A DNA stretch of 64,000 nt from Brachycybe producta (lineage: Eukaryota > Arthropoda > Diplopoda > Playtdesmida > Andrognathidae), in the NCBI GenBank assembly GCA_036925085.1, contig JAUPFP010000006.1, positions 977,001 to 1,041,000 on the forward strand, read 5' to 3'. The notes under the pieces were generated by a model. The model had not been told where the DNA came from and made no database searches. It worked only from the letters and a program-made list of their open reading frames with translations. The position numbers and the translations under genes are program-made. This document shows positions 36,935 to 49,018 of the stretch, one piece after another; position 1 is the first letter of the stretch, and every line of letters begins with the position of its first letter.

Positions 36935-38711
36935 GATTATTATTGCGGTTGACTCAACCTAGTGTTGATTGATAAATAAGATATTCAACACTCTTCGTCT
37001 GTTCTGAAGCACTTTTATGTTGGTCGTCTATATATTATAAATTGACTGAACATCAACTGTTTTGATACAAAGGTCAAAAAGTAATATGATATCTTTATGA
37101 GTTAACGTTTCTTTTGTATGGTTGAATCATTTTTTCGAAGAACTGTTCACTGAGGAAGAAGACAAGCATCCAAATATTAATAAAAATAACTTCCAAAACT
37201 TAATATATTGTTGAAAGTATTATTGGTTAAATGAAAGCTACTGAAGCTAAATTTACTGTCTCATTAACTTTAAGTATTATTACTGAAGTTATTATTACTT
37301 GAAGTTAATAAAACAGTAAAATAGTCTAAAAAGTAATTGTGTAACAATTACTCAATTACTTTTTAGACCTTTTTCAGTATATGACAATAGCTCAATCCTA
37401 CGAGCAGGGAGCGAGTGTATTTATGAGTTACTCTTTTATCTAATGTGATTTTCAAGTTAACTTCTTCACAATTGTGTGAACAGCCACATTTGATTGTACG
37501 TGATTAAGTAATTATGTGAAAGAGTAACTGATAAATTATACATTTTCAGTGTAACTGAACTTCAAAAAAGTTATTAGTTACTTCTGTTTATTTTTTTTTA
37601 TAAACCACTGTTCAGAGATGTGTAGTAATTGAGATAATTAATAAGTTACATGTGATTAAAAGTAGCTCGTAACTGTAAGTTGGGTAAAAATCAGGGTTGT
37701 AGAAAGGTAGTTTAATCACTTCAGGGTATTTCATATTGATATCTTTCAAAATAAAGTTTTTAGTGACGCTTCTAGTTTCTAAAACACATTCAAGTTTCTT
37801 TTCATTTCAAAGAAAGAATAATCAAGAGTTCGAGAGGCCCCGTTTACACTTTAAAACAACCTCTTAAATTAGTGATTTGATTTAACTTGAAATCAATCTC
37901 GCTGCAATCAAAGAAAATAAAGATGTGATTTCAATGTTAGAAAAAGTTACGCATTTTACCTAATTAACAAGATATGTTTAGAGGCTAAAATTTTAAGATA
38001 AATCTTTATTACGTGATTAGTATTTCTGAAAGAACTCTAGCCTATAAACAGTCTTTTTTAATTAAGAAATAATGCATAATTTTTTTCGCCTTAAACATTA
38101 TTTGATTCAATGATTTCTTTAGCAGTGTGTGACATCACGTCCATAGAAATACACATATGTGACGTCACACTGCTGAATAAATCGGATGAATAACGGGGAA
38201 TAGGCATTAAGTAAAATAAAAACAAATTGTAGTTTTACTTACAAATCATTCAACACAAAAAAAATAAACTAAACGAAGATACATATTCACAAAAAATAAC
38301 CTTTATTAATTACATCTTGTTTAAATAAATTATATCCGAATTTTTTTTTTTTTTTTTCGGTTTTACATTTTGATTTGTTAGAACTTTCAACTTAATTTTT
38401 TACAGGCACAATTGTGTACAAAAAAAAAGAACAATTTCAATTCTCGAATTGTGAAGTTATCTTTCGAGAACAACAAAGATTATTAATTTTACATTTAAGG
38501 TGAAACAGGTTTTTAAGTAAATTGTTTAAGATTCAAATTCCTCGAATCTTAATAACGATGCAAACAAACAAAATATCACAAAACATAACAAAATCACGTT
38601 GCAAAAATGAATTAGTACCACAAACAAACAACAAGTACAATTGCATTATTCTCGAGAGTTGGTTGGTGTTTTTTTTTTCACAGTCCGGGTTATAGTTTAA
38701 TGTATGTATTG
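36935..38711. other. Intergenic, between the C3-like gene and the two-CCP gene
   Basis: The promoter of the C3-like gene should lie just above 36934. Around 37200-37700 are several AGTAATT/AATTACT phrases of a dispersed repeat also seen at 15100-15420, and a partial family-A copy at 37690-37868. No gene seen. Confidence 0.5.
37690..37868. repeat. Family-A partial copy
   Basis: Shortened left arm joined to a right arm. Confidence 0.55.
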
Positions 38712-41700
38712 TCACGAGCTAGCTGTTCTGGTCGCTTCTTCATAGCTTGGAGGTGCTTCTTCGTATCTAGGTGGCGGTGTCTGAAAACCATAACAAAAGG
38801 ACCACATGTCAGTAAATCTTCCCGAGGTTTTGTATTTTTCAAAAGTTGTTGTTTTGCAAACAGGATGAAACAGATGATTTTTACAAACTGCGGTTATTAT
38901 GCGTTTCAGAAAGCAAAATTAAGGAGAAATTGAAAAGTGTATTAGAAACTGGCACGGGTAGTTGAATAATGGTATTTTCATATTGATATCTTTCAAAATG
39001 AACTTTTTAGGGACCAAAAATTAAAAAAATAGTCATCTTAAAGGTCATTTTGAACACGACAAGCTTATTTTGAACACGAAAAGCTTATTTTGAACACGAA
39101 AAGCTTATTTTGAACACGACAAGCTTATTTTGAACACGACAAGCTTATTTTGAACACGACAAGCTTATTTTGAACACGAAAAGCTTATTTTGAACACGAC
39201 AAGCTTATTTTAAACGATATCATCCTGAAAATAGCCTTAAGTGATTGAGCTACCCTTGTAGTTTCTAAAACACTTCGAAAGTATCTCTTAATTTTGCTCC
39301 CAAAAGACACAATAATCTGAATTTGAGGTATATGTTTACACTTCAAAACCACTTTAATATAATACTCACTTGCGATTTCATCATCGTATCCAACGGATGT
39401 TGAGTAAAATCAGCAATGGATCGAATGTCCGTCATAGGCACTTGTCGGTTGTCATGATAACGATCGGTCGTACGTCCACGGTTATTATTTCCGGTCGAAA
39501 GAGGAAAATCACCCGCATAATCGTACGATCCTGCATGTGTTCCGTTGGGATCTGGACGACATACACCTCCTTTACGAAACCCACAGATCACAGCTCCGGC
39601 TACGACAGCAATACCGAACATGACGACGGCAAACTCTGTCCTTCCATCATCGTAATCAAACGAGCTCGTTCCGTTTCTGTCAAAGTTGCGTTTCACGCCT
39701 GTCGTAGGTACATCTATGTAGAAATGAAAGTTGTTACTTTTAAACGTAATAAAGAACGATAAAAACAATCACAAGAAATTGAAACAAACAATCATCGTCA
39801 CTGGATCCAAATGTTGGGATGCATTTCGGTTTCGTCCATTCGGAAGTGGAGTAACCGAATCTCCACTGTCCTTTAATGTTGCAGTAAAGTGCAGCTCTGG
39901 AAGAGGGTATCGTGTAACCTTCTTCGCAAGTGTAACGAACTCTCGTTCCGATCGGATACGTCTTCTGGTGGAATACATGGGTCATTCCGTTCTCTATCGA
40001 TGGCGGTGGTCCACACACTAAAAGAGTAAAGCAGGGATACACCGTTGAATAAACAGTCAACAGTCGTTTTAAGATGTGTTCAGTTAATTAAGGTGGATTT
40101 TAAATGTAAATGAACCTCAAACTCTTATTATTCTGTCTTTCGAGAGTAAAATTAACAAAAACTTGAATGTATTTAAGAAAGTGGAAGCGTAGCTCAATTA
40201 CTTTAGGCTATTTTCATGTTGACATCTTTCAAAATAAGCTTTTTTATGTTCAAAATAAGCTTTAAGCGGACGATATTTTTTAAAATTTTTGTCTATAAAA
40301 AGTTTATTTTGAAAGATAACAACCATGAAAATACCTTTTAAATGATTCAATTACCCATTCTAGTTTTTACCACAATTTCTATTTCTCCTTAGTGTTGCTC
40401 TTCTGAAACGCAGATTAACTTTGCGAGATCTTTGTTTGATTTAGTGTTTAGTTGTGGAAAGAAAAGCTTTTGAAAAAGTTTCGTAAAAACGTACTTATCT
40501 GTTCGCATATCGGGAATGCGTTGGACGACCACCGTCCGGTGTCTTCCATGCATTCGTACGTATCGATCGGACCCTGAAGAGCGTACTTGAAGAGACAACG
40601 GTATCGTACTACAGTTCCTAATGGGACTCCCGTCTCTCCAGTTTCGACTATCTTGAAACTGTCTTCGATGCTCAAGTTGTGAAGTGAATTCGGTATTCTC
40701 GGTAAAATACAGAATTCATCTGAATTGAGAGAAAGACAGAGAGAGAGAGAGAGAAAATAAGATTACGACAATCTCAATCCAATCTCGGCTGTCTTAAATC
40801 CCAAAAATTAAAGAAGAAAACTTAGAAAACTGGAACTTCAACTTGAATTCTCTAAGCAAAGGGTTCCAATATAGTAAAACCCTGTTTTATTGAGTATCTT
40901 TGAAAAAGGTTTCTCTGTTTTAGGCTCGATACAGATGATTAATTATGTGGATTGCCAATCCTGGTTTTTCAGTTGAAAACTTGATTGTGTATGTGGTGGA
41001 TTTCGGTATTTCAGTCCAACTTTTGGAGATTTCTTTCGAAACAGTAGACACTTAGCCTTTATGTACAAGGTTGCAACTTATGAACAGCGGATTTTCTGTT
41101 TTTTAATAACAAAATTAAGAGAAACTGTAAAGTATTTTAGAAACTAGAAGGGTAGCTTAATCAATTAAGGGTGTTTTAATTTTGATATTTTCAAAATAAA
41201 CTTCTTGTGGGCAAAAAATTAAAACATCATCTGTTTAAAATTGGGTCATTTTCACAAACTGACATATAAAAACCTTATTTTGAATGACATCAACATGAAA
41301 ATACCCTTAAAAAGATTCAGTTACCCATCTAGTTCCTAAAACACATTCTTGTTTCTCTTCATTTTGCGCCTAAAATACAGAATAATCATAGTTCGAGATA
41401 CGTTTACCCTTTAAAACCACCTTAATCAGAAAAAAAAAATACCCGAACTTCTATTGTTCTTCAATCTTGACTTGGACGATCAGTGGTGATTTTGAGAAAC
41501 GATCAAGGAATGACAAGCCAGGATCGATCAATCGCCTGCAATTATAGCTTTAGAACCCCTATACTCAAGAGGGTTTCAACGGCACAATATGTTTTCTTCT
41601 TGAATTTGAGGCGTTATTTCTCATTGTTTTCGAAACAGAAATGAACTTATAATGGTGTATACCAGATGAATTCGTTGACGAAGTGCTGAGGAGAACGTCA

Positions 41701-41783
41701 TCGTCAGATCGACACTTCCAAGGACCATTGATAAAACTCATTACTAGTAATGGTATTACTGAAAACGGTATCGATGGCAACAT
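38712..41783 (-). CDS. Type I membrane protein with two CCP (sushi) domains and a PPxY tail (324 aa)
   Basis: Exons complement(join(38712..38780,39370..39713,39802..40017,40495..40719,41663..41783)); GT/AG boundaries, phase 1 between the domains. Signal peptide 1-20; CCP1 about 44-112 (CILPRIPNSL...PFPIC type, four cysteines) and CCP2 about 117-182 (CGPPPSIENG start, four cysteines), each in its own exon; a short spacer; membrane span about 215-233 (FAVVMFGIAVVAGAVICGF); and a cytoplasmic tail of about 90 residues ending TPPPRYEEAPPSYEEA, with two PPxY motifs of the kind bound by WW domains (Nedd4-type ligases). CCP pairs are typical of complement regulators and receptors. The gene lies 1.8 kb upstream of the C3-like gene on the same strand, so a complement role is plausible but inferred. 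Family-A repeats fill introns 2, 3 and 4. Confidence 0.85.
38860..39358. repeat. Family-A MITE with internal 20-bp tandem expansion (intron 4 of two-CCP gene)
   Basis: Both arms; the centre holds the tandem repeat listed separately. Confidence 0.75.
39041..39213. repeat. 20-bp tandem repeat inside a family-A element
   Basis: Unit AAGCTTATTTTGAACACGA plus C or A, seven full units at 39061-39200 and partial units on each side. The unit is the family-A arm phrase AAGCTTATTTTGAAAGA... altered and amplified. Confidence 0.95.
40083..40440. repeat. Family-A foldback MITE (intron 2 of two-CCP gene)
   Basis: Begins TTAATTAAGGTGGATTTTAA; both arms present. Confidence 0.7.
41070..41425. repeat. Family-A foldback MITE (intron 1 of two-CCP gene)
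   Basis: Both arms; right end CTTTAAAACCACCTTAA. Confidence 0.75.
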
Positions 41784-42698
41784 CGTTTTATCCCGCCCAG
41801 TTTTGGATTCTGAAGACTTTTAATTTTTTTTTTAACCTTCTAATCAAATCCTATATAGAAAACAAAACGATTGATTGATTTAAATCTAAATTACGATCGT
41901 TGTAATATTTTAAGGACATACGGTGTCCAATTCAGAATATTTTTTTTACCTTTGAGGATCTTCTCTTTCCTACGTTATGTTTTCATTGTTGTGTAATTAT
42001 TATTATCCATATGTTTCTACGAAAGTCCATTCCATTCTTTAGAATTGCGATTACAATTGGAAAATTTTTTACCTAATAATGATAATAATATAGGTGGAGC
42101 GCGAGGTTTTTTCTAAGTAAAAGTCAGTCTGAGGAAATCCCTCTAGTGTTTATCGCAAACGTTTTTTCATTGGATGCCATTCAGCCTGATTGACGTCATC
42201 GGAAGTGGTTTCACACCGATTGTACTAATTTTCACAACCATCGTCTGCATACTTTTGACTGCCCCTTGAAAGCAGCAATCACTCAACATCATTATCATCG
42301 GGTCTCTCTTTAAGATTGGTTTGGTGTAAACGTAGCATATTAGAATGCTATAGAGTTGTATTTCAGATGGAATTTTTTTTTGTTTTGTTTTCGAATTTCA
42401 TCTTGAACTCTCTCCACATATGAAAAAAATTGCGGTTTTATTCAGTATTTATTTAAAAAGGGTTATTTCTATGTTCAAACCCTGCTCGGAGAGTAGGCAG
42501 AGGACTTAAAGGGACACGTTTTCCTTTTGAATTTGAGTCCCTTTGTCATTCTCCTGATGAAATGTGAAAACTTAAAATGCTTAAAATAAAGTTAAACTTA
42601 AACACTGTGATGCAAGACAAAACTCCATAGAAAGTCTATGAAGAGTTTTTAAGTTTAGCTTTAAGTTTTACTTTGGCTTAAGATAATGCTTTAGAATA

Positions 42699-43100
42699 GG
42701 GTCAGGATAAAAAGATGAACGAATGAACGGGATGAACAGTGGGGTAACTCTAAAACCCGACACAGAATGCATATATAATAAGATGAACACTATATCATGG
42801 ATGAACACACATTTTAAAGGGATGACCAGAGAAATAAAAGGATGAACATGGTTTTAGGTTAGGTTAGATAACCTAACCTAACCGAACCAAACCCCATAAA
42901 ACCATGTTCATTCCCCTTAAACCCATGTTCATCCCTTTAAAGTATGTTCATCCTTTTATTTCTCTCTGTTCATCCCTTTAAAATGTGTGTTCATTAATTA
43001 AAATATAGTGTTAATCTAATTCTATATGCATTCTGTGTCGGGTTTTAAGAGTTACCCCACTGTTCATCCCGTTCATTCGTTCATCTTTTTATCCGGACCC
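42699..43100. mobile_element. Family-D foldback, 402 bp, with 9-bp target-site duplication
   Basis: Arms GGGTCAGGATAAAAAGATGA and complement, repeating AACGGGATGAACAGTGGGG and GATGAAC phrases. TTTAGAATA on both sides (42690-42698, 43101-43109). A 9-bp duplication again suggests a Mutator-like family. Confidence 0.85.
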
Positions 43101-43169
43101 TTTAGAATATGACCATTAGAGTTGCTTATAAACCTAGTGATCTCTCAAAAAACAAAGTGAAATTCATAA

Positions 43170-43265
43170 AATTACCATCATAAAAGGTTTATTTTGAAAG
43201 ATATATCGATTTGAAATTATATTTTAGTAATTCCTTTACTCTTCTAGTTTGTAAAAAAAAAAAGA
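43170..43265. repeat. Family-A right-arm fragment
   Basis: AGGTTTATTTTGAAAGATAT then CTCTTCTAGTTTGTAAA. Confidence 0.5.
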
Positions 43266-43795
43266 TTAAAAAGACGATGATGAAATCCACTAGTGTCCTC
43301 TGGTCCTTTCTAATGTTTGAACGATTGTTTCAAAATAAAAAAAATTACAGAATATACACAAAAAAAATGAATTTATTATAATGACAAATGATTATTTTTA
43401 TTAATTTTTCTTCAGCCCGAATAATATACAAAAATGAAATGAAAAGTTAATACACAGAAATATACAAGAAATTATAAAATTCTTAAGTGTGAGATTCAAG
43501 ATTTTGTTCATTCTTATTAAATACGAGGGATGAATTTTATGCTATTTAAATATATTTCTTAAAAAAAAAACACACACCAATAATAATTACAAAGTAATTT
43601 AAGTAACAAAAAGTTCAAAATCTTTGAGTCCAGCTATTTACTTAAGTGTGTTTCACACACAATACAGATAATTTTTTTAAAAAATTACAAGTCGAAATAG
43701 AAAAAAGATAAAGGCACGCCGCACACACAATTACACTCAAAAGTTAATTTAACTTTTAGTTAATTTTTGAATTTTACAAAAGTTTATACTGTATA

Positions 43796-44022
43796 TGGGT
43801 TTGGGTTTTTATGAAAAATATCAAGCAAAAATGTTTCTCAATTTGTAGCTCAAATGCCGATTGTGAAGTAGATCAACTGTAATATTATGCTTTTTTTCTA
43901 ATCAAAAAGGCTGGTTAGAGCCTAGAGGGGCTAGATGTCTGGTTAATATCAGTTGTCAACTAGTGTTCTGACCTCTAAACAGTGTTTGTTGGTTGATATT
44001 GCATAAAAATCCGACCCCTAAT
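43796..44022. mobile_element. Family-C hAT-like MITE, diverged
   Basis: Shares GTTTCTCAATTTGTAGCTCA and AATATCAGTTGTCAACTAG with the other copies; ends eroded and no clear duplication. Confidence 0.7.
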
Positions 44023-44788
44023 GATTACAAATTGAAATTTGGAAAAAACGAGTGCAAATATCTGTATGTCAGGGTAGATAAAAGTCACGATTTTTAAAAA
44101 AAAAATAGTTTTAAAAATTAGTTTAAAAATTTCATAAAATTGTTCCATTATCAATCCATCAAAATTCTGTTTGTTAATAGTTCCTTTCTTTTATTTGTCT
44201 TTAAATGAAACAGAATGTGCCATGGACACAACCTGGTAACCATCCGTTTGACAAAACCCACCTGTTTACACCAAATATCAAGTAAATATGACCGAGAACT
44301 GTACGTGAATTCGAACATTGGTTCTATACAAATCTATTACTTATAAATAAAAATGTACACAAATATTTCCGAGCATTTTTGGAACATTTTTTGGTCCCAT
44401 TTTGCTTTTTGTTAAAGGGATATATGACTATATACACAGACTAAAACATTAAAGACATGGTGAGGTAGGTTTACAGAATATTGTTTTAAAAAATGAAGCC
44501 AACATTGAATCTAGAATCGGAAGCAATTTTTTTTAAAAGAAATTCAAAGTTTACTTGAAAGTTGAAACTAGTATGGCATTTTTTAAAAAGACGAGTATCG
44601 TTGTTGTAATTTACTTTTTAAATTGCAATTAAAAGTTTTACTTTAAAAAGTTATTGTAATTTCGGGTAATTTCATTTGTTTTACTTCTCTGGTTTCAAAT
44701 AAAACTGTGAATTCATTTTAAAAGTTGCTTTATAAAAAGCTTAGGGAAACCTCATGTCTAATTCTAAAAAATGTCCTCTGGATACATC

Positions 44789-46498
44789 TTAAACAGCGGC
44801 TGGAGTTGTGGTTGGTTTATAAACGACTTCGGTATGAGTTGCAGGTGGTACCTGAAAAGTAATAAAAGTAAAACAACAATTTGAATGAAATAACATCACA
44901 AAAAGATGATCGAAGAAAGTATGTTACTTGATTCAGAGGGTATGATTCTGGTGGATACATTCCTCCTCCTTGTCCATCTGGTGGTGGATACGGGTAATTA
45001 GTTCCCGGTGGCGGATACGAACCTTGTGGTGGATACGAACCCGGTGGTGCATACATTCCAGGTTGAGCCGGATAAGAACCCGGAGGTGGATACATTCCTG
45101 GTTGAGTTGGATAAGTTCCCGGTGGTGGATGCGACACAGTAGTTGTGATTGTTGCTCCACTTAAAACCATAGCCTGTTGTCTAGCTTTCAGTCTGTTATA
45201 GCGAATGTATCTAATGGCCGAACATACTCCAAGCAATGCGACGATAATTACGATGGCAATGATACTCTCACCGGCCGACCAACTTTTTCGTTTCTTGTAT
45301 GGTTTCGTATTGCTATTGGGAAAGCCGTCGTCATAATAATCTGTTGTTCCAAAATAAACGGAAATAAGTAACCAGACAATTAGTTTTGTTAATTTGCAAA
45401 GCATTTTATTATAGGGAGTTAATGCAATTTTTGCATTGCAGTTTCAATAGCAACACTAAGAAGCAATTGAAACAAACTAGAACAGTTTAGTATTTTCATG
45501 TTGATATCTTTCAAAGTAAACTTTTTACAATTACAAATCTTTAAAAAAAAAACATACTGTTTGCTTAAAGTTTTAGGTTATTTTCAAACTCAACATGAAA
45601 AGCGTAGCCTACTTTGAAAGATATCAGTATGAAGATACTTTTAAATGATTGAGCTACCCTTCTAGTTTCTAAAACTTTTAGAATTTCTCGTAATTTTTCT
45701 TCTGAAAAACAGAATAATTATAGTTCGATGGGGGTGTTTGAACTTTAGGAGATTATCACTTCTAAACTAAAGAAGTTCGAACAGAGTTACTCTTCTAGTT
45801 TCTAAATATGCTTCGAATAATTTTCTGAAAGTTGCTTTCAAAACGGGTCAGGATAAAAAGATGAACGAATGAACGGGATGAACATTGGGGTAACTGTAAA
45901 ACCCGACACAGAATGCATATAGAAACAACTTTAAAAGTTTAATTCTACGTTTGTTAGAAACTAGAATAGTTCGTGGGGGGAAAAGAGTGACGGGTGATAT
46001 CTTACAAAATGTACTAACAAATGTTTATTTTCAAAGATATCGTTATGAAAATATTAATTCATTCGTTTTCTTGGACTCTTCTTCTAGTTTTAAAACAAAT
46101 CTTGAATTCTGTTCTAAATCTCTTTACCGTAATCTGTCATGTTGCCGTAATAATCAATTACACACTTTGGAAACTCCACATTTGGATTTTGCTGTCCATT
46201 CTTCGAAACAACTTCCCAATTGTTTCCAATACAAATAATTCTATTGTATCTAGAAGATATTTTGTAGTTTTCGTCACAGACATAAAAATAATGTTCTCGT
46301 ACTTCATAGTTTTCATTTTTAGAACTTGGCACTCTTATGGCATTACCGTGAGTAATGGTTGGAGGCGTGTCACAACCTTAATAAAATAACAAAATTGATA
46401 TTAATAACGGTATCATTTTGATTATTACTTGTTATATACTTACCATTTGCTATGGAGGCTAGCATTGCAAAAAGCAATGCATAAAACAGCAATGACAT
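44789..46498 (-). CDS. Type I membrane protein with one CCP domain and proline/tyrosine-rich tail (259 aa)
   Basis: Exons complement(join(44789..44851,44928..45340,46128..46376,46444..46498)). Signal peptide MSLLFYALLFAMLASIANG; one CCP domain from CDTPPTITHG to FPKC (four cysteines); juxtamembrane segment rich in Asp/Tyr then Lys/Arg; membrane span about 127-145 (SIIAIVIIVALLGVCSAIRY); then a tail of about 110 residues made of repeats such as PPPGSYPAQPGMY and ending YKPTTTPAAV. Gene plan, phases, the LASIANG/LVSIANG signal ending and the small separate last exon match the neighbour at 49-51 kb, so the two are paralogs. The same exon also opens further upstream (Met at 46573), but that extension has no signal-peptide character, so I start at 46498. 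The tail resembles those of Shisa-like and other PY-rich adaptors. The ligand is unknown. Confidence 0.82.
45410..45770. repeat. Family-A foldback MITE (intron of one-CCP gene)
   Basis: Both arms present, central part AT-rich. Confidence 0.7.
45780..46125. repeat. Family-A pieces split by a family-D fragment (intron of one-CCP gene)
   Basis: Arm pieces at 45780-45845 and about 45945-46120 flank a family-D piece at 45846-45921. The last piece reaches within a few bases of the CCP exon donor at 46127. Confidence 0.6.
45846..45921. repeat. Family-D fragment
   Basis: GGGTCAGGATAAAAAGATGA to GACACAGAATGCATAT, the outer part of one arm only, inside family-A pieces. Confidence 0.75.
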
Positions 46499-47284
46499 AT
46501 AACGGTCGAGAACGGTAGAACCGAGCCTAATTTTGGCTACGGTGGAGGTGGCCCACAAATCCATACCTTGCATGTTTGTAATCTGTTAGGAAATTGTGAT
46601 TTGTGTCAAAAAAACACTTGCGATGTGAGCTGCAGCTCAGCTGCCCCTCCTTTCTACCCTATGAAGGATACATATAAGACTCCAGAATGTCGTTGTTTGC
46701 TTGTTTTTTGGATTCAAACGAGTTTTATCGATTCTCTGCTAAGAGTGTCCTTCAGTATTATAGCCTCTAACTCATGTCTCTCTCCTTGGTTTGTCCTTTA
46801 TTCGTGTTGCCATGTTGTCTGTGATGTCATGAGTTTGATGTCCTCTTGTTTTAGGGCCCAAATTCAAGAAAGAAAACGGTATAATACTTATATAGTGGGT
46901 CCTCGCTGTTTTAAATAAACTATAGCTCGTTGGAAAAGTCTTGTCGAGTTGAGTACGTATATGTTAAAATTTTGTTTGAGGAAAATCTCAAAATGGGCAA
47001 AAAGCGCGTGTAAAAGTTAAAATTTACATATGGAGGTCTATGGCATTTTTTTTTTTAAATAAAAGTAATTATGCCTTAAATGTATTGAGGGTAATTAGCT
47101 AGATTACGTTAGGTTAGGCTTTGGGAGTAGTCCCCCCCCCCCCAAGTCCGTAATAATAATTATCATTTGATTTAAAAATGATAGGTTATTCCGCACGCAC
47201 TCATGTTAACATAATTCCAAAAAAAAAATCTTTTCAAATGACTAAAATCAATTTATGCAATTTCAATTATAATTATTATTACGT

Positions 47285-47645
47285 TTTAATTAAGGTGGTT
47301 TTATTCTGTCTTTCAGGAGAAAATTTAGGAAAATTTGAAAGTGTTTTAGAAGTTAAAAGGGGTAACTCCAATAACTTATGAGCATTTTCATGTTGATATC
47401 TTTTAAAATAAACGTTTTGTCTCAGTTTGAAAATTACTCAACTTTGAATGGACGAGGTATTTTATACCCTGGCATTTTTTTTTTAAATCTTCGTCTATAC
47501 AAAGTTCATTTTGTAAAATATCAACATGAAAATGTTTGTAATTACACATTCTAGTTTCTAAAAACACTTTTAATTTTTCCTTGTTTTTCTGAAATGCAGA
47601 ATAAGCAGAATTCCAAAATCACCTGTTCATAAAACATCTTAAGAG
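47285..47645. repeat. Family-A foldback MITE
   Basis: Begins TTAATTAAGGTGGTTTTATT; both arms. Confidence 0.75.
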
Positions 47646-47760
47646 AAATGTAATAATGTTCAGTTTTGTTTATCTTAAGTTTAATTGCACTTTTAATTAA
47701 TACGAAAACATGAAACAATATGATGATTATGACAGAAAGAACTGTAAATTAGGTGATGAG

Positions 47761-48041
47761 TAGGGCTCAGATTTTGATGCAATATCAACCGGAATGTTTC
47801 TCAATTTCTGGCTCAAGAGCCAACTGCAATTATGTTATTTTTAATCAAAAAAGCTGGGTAGAGAGGCTATAATGTCTGGTTACTATCAGTTGTCAACTAG
47901 AGTTCTAGCCTCTAACCATTGTTTTTAATTAAAAAGAACAATTTTTTTTATTATCTAAACGAGATTGTTACTTCACAATTGGCACTTGGGCCACATATTG
48001 AGAAACATTCCGGTTGATACTGCATCAAAATCTGAGCCCTA
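47761..48041. mobile_element. Family-C hAT-like MITE, 281 bp, with exact 8-bp target-site duplication
   Basis: Ends TAGGGCTCAGATTTTGATGC and the exact complement. GTGATGAG on both sides (47753-47760 and 48042-48049). TAGGG ends with an 8-bp duplication fit hAT elements. Confidence 0.88.
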
Positions 48042-48509
48042 GTGATGAGTCAGTATGTTTCTGTTAACAATACTTGTAATTAACATAACATTCTTTGGTA
48101 TCTGATGAAAAAAATATTAACAAAATATCTAGAAAAAAAAATTAATATTTCTAAACAAAATAAAAGCAAATACAAAAGCGATTTCTAACTTTTAGAAAGA
48201 GTTGTAAATATTAACAATAACAGTAATAACATTGTAAATGTAAGTATCAATATTAAATTGATTTTTGTTCATATAAAATATGAAAATCAATATGAGATTC
48301 AAAACTAAGTTTTAAGTCTTATTTGTAAAACATTACATAAAAATATATTTGGAACATCGAAATTTATTAAATCATAAACAAAAACAGTCATAAAAAATCA
48401 CCGAGATACTAAAATGAAATGACAAGATCATTGGAAGACTGCATTTAGAAATAACAGGCGAACCACCAACTTACGAAATAGAATGTCTTCTTTAAAATGT
48501 GTTTGTAGC

Positions 48510-48838
48510 AGTGGGTCCAGGCATATAACAGAGCACTGTTCGCAAATAGTGTTAGCGGTTTTCCGAAACATTTCTCTAACAAATTTTGTTCGAACCTGTT
48601 CTGTTTGCCCCCGATTCACCAGTTGTTGGTTTTTGCCCGTCACATCATAGGATGTTAGTGTGTTCGGGCCAAGAGTAGTTTTCACGTCTGGGCGAATATT
48701 TCCTCAGCATTCATTATTAGGCTACCAACTGGGAACACGTTGCAAACATGTTCTATTCAAGTTGAACACTCCGGCCACAGTGAACAGAACAACAAACATG
48801 TTCTGTTCGTTGTTTTGTTCTAGTCTGGACCCACCCTA
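48510..48838. repeat. Family-E foldback
   Basis: AGTGGGTCCAGGCATATAAC to TAGTCTGGACCCACCCTAAG; same inside phrases (TTGTTCGAACCTGTTCTGTT) as the 28-kb copy. Confidence 0.7.
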
Positions 48839-49018
48839 AGATGCACTGTTAAACTTGTGCTTCATAAGATGTCTATAATAAGCGCGGAAGGTTCAGTGTT
48901 CGTTAAAAGAATTGCGAGTCGCAACGTTCGTAAATACTAATTGTTTATAAGTTGAGGTTCGACTGTACGTTCGTAAAAAGAAAACCAAGGACGGTGATCA
49001 GTAAGGTGCCGATGGAGT

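Larger units (their letters stand above)
41784..44788. other. Intergenic, between the two-CCP and one-CCP genes
   Basis: Contains the 402-bp family-D foldback, a family-A fragment and a hAT-like MITE. The rest is AT-rich with no coding signal on either strand. Confidence 0.6.
46499..49018. other. Intergenic, between the one-CCP and three-CCP genes
   Basis: Holds a family-A copy, a hAT-like MITE with target-site duplication and a family-E foldback. A 116-codon plus-strand frame at 46568-46918 has no recognisable domain and no supporting splice or polyA signals, so it is not called a gene. Confidence 0.55.

Noticed and set aside
39061-39200. Regular 20-bp repeats, CRISPR-like at first sight
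   Set aside because: No spacers, units are contiguous, and the DNA is eukaryotic; it is a tandem repeat within a foldback element.
44970-45371. Plus-strand frames opposite the one-CCP gene tail
   Set aside because: Shadows of the proline-rich coding exon on the minus strand.
46568-46918. 116-codon plus-strand frame with many Cys
   Set aside because: Overlaps the promoter side of the one-CCP gene, no domain, no signal peptide and no splice or polyA support.
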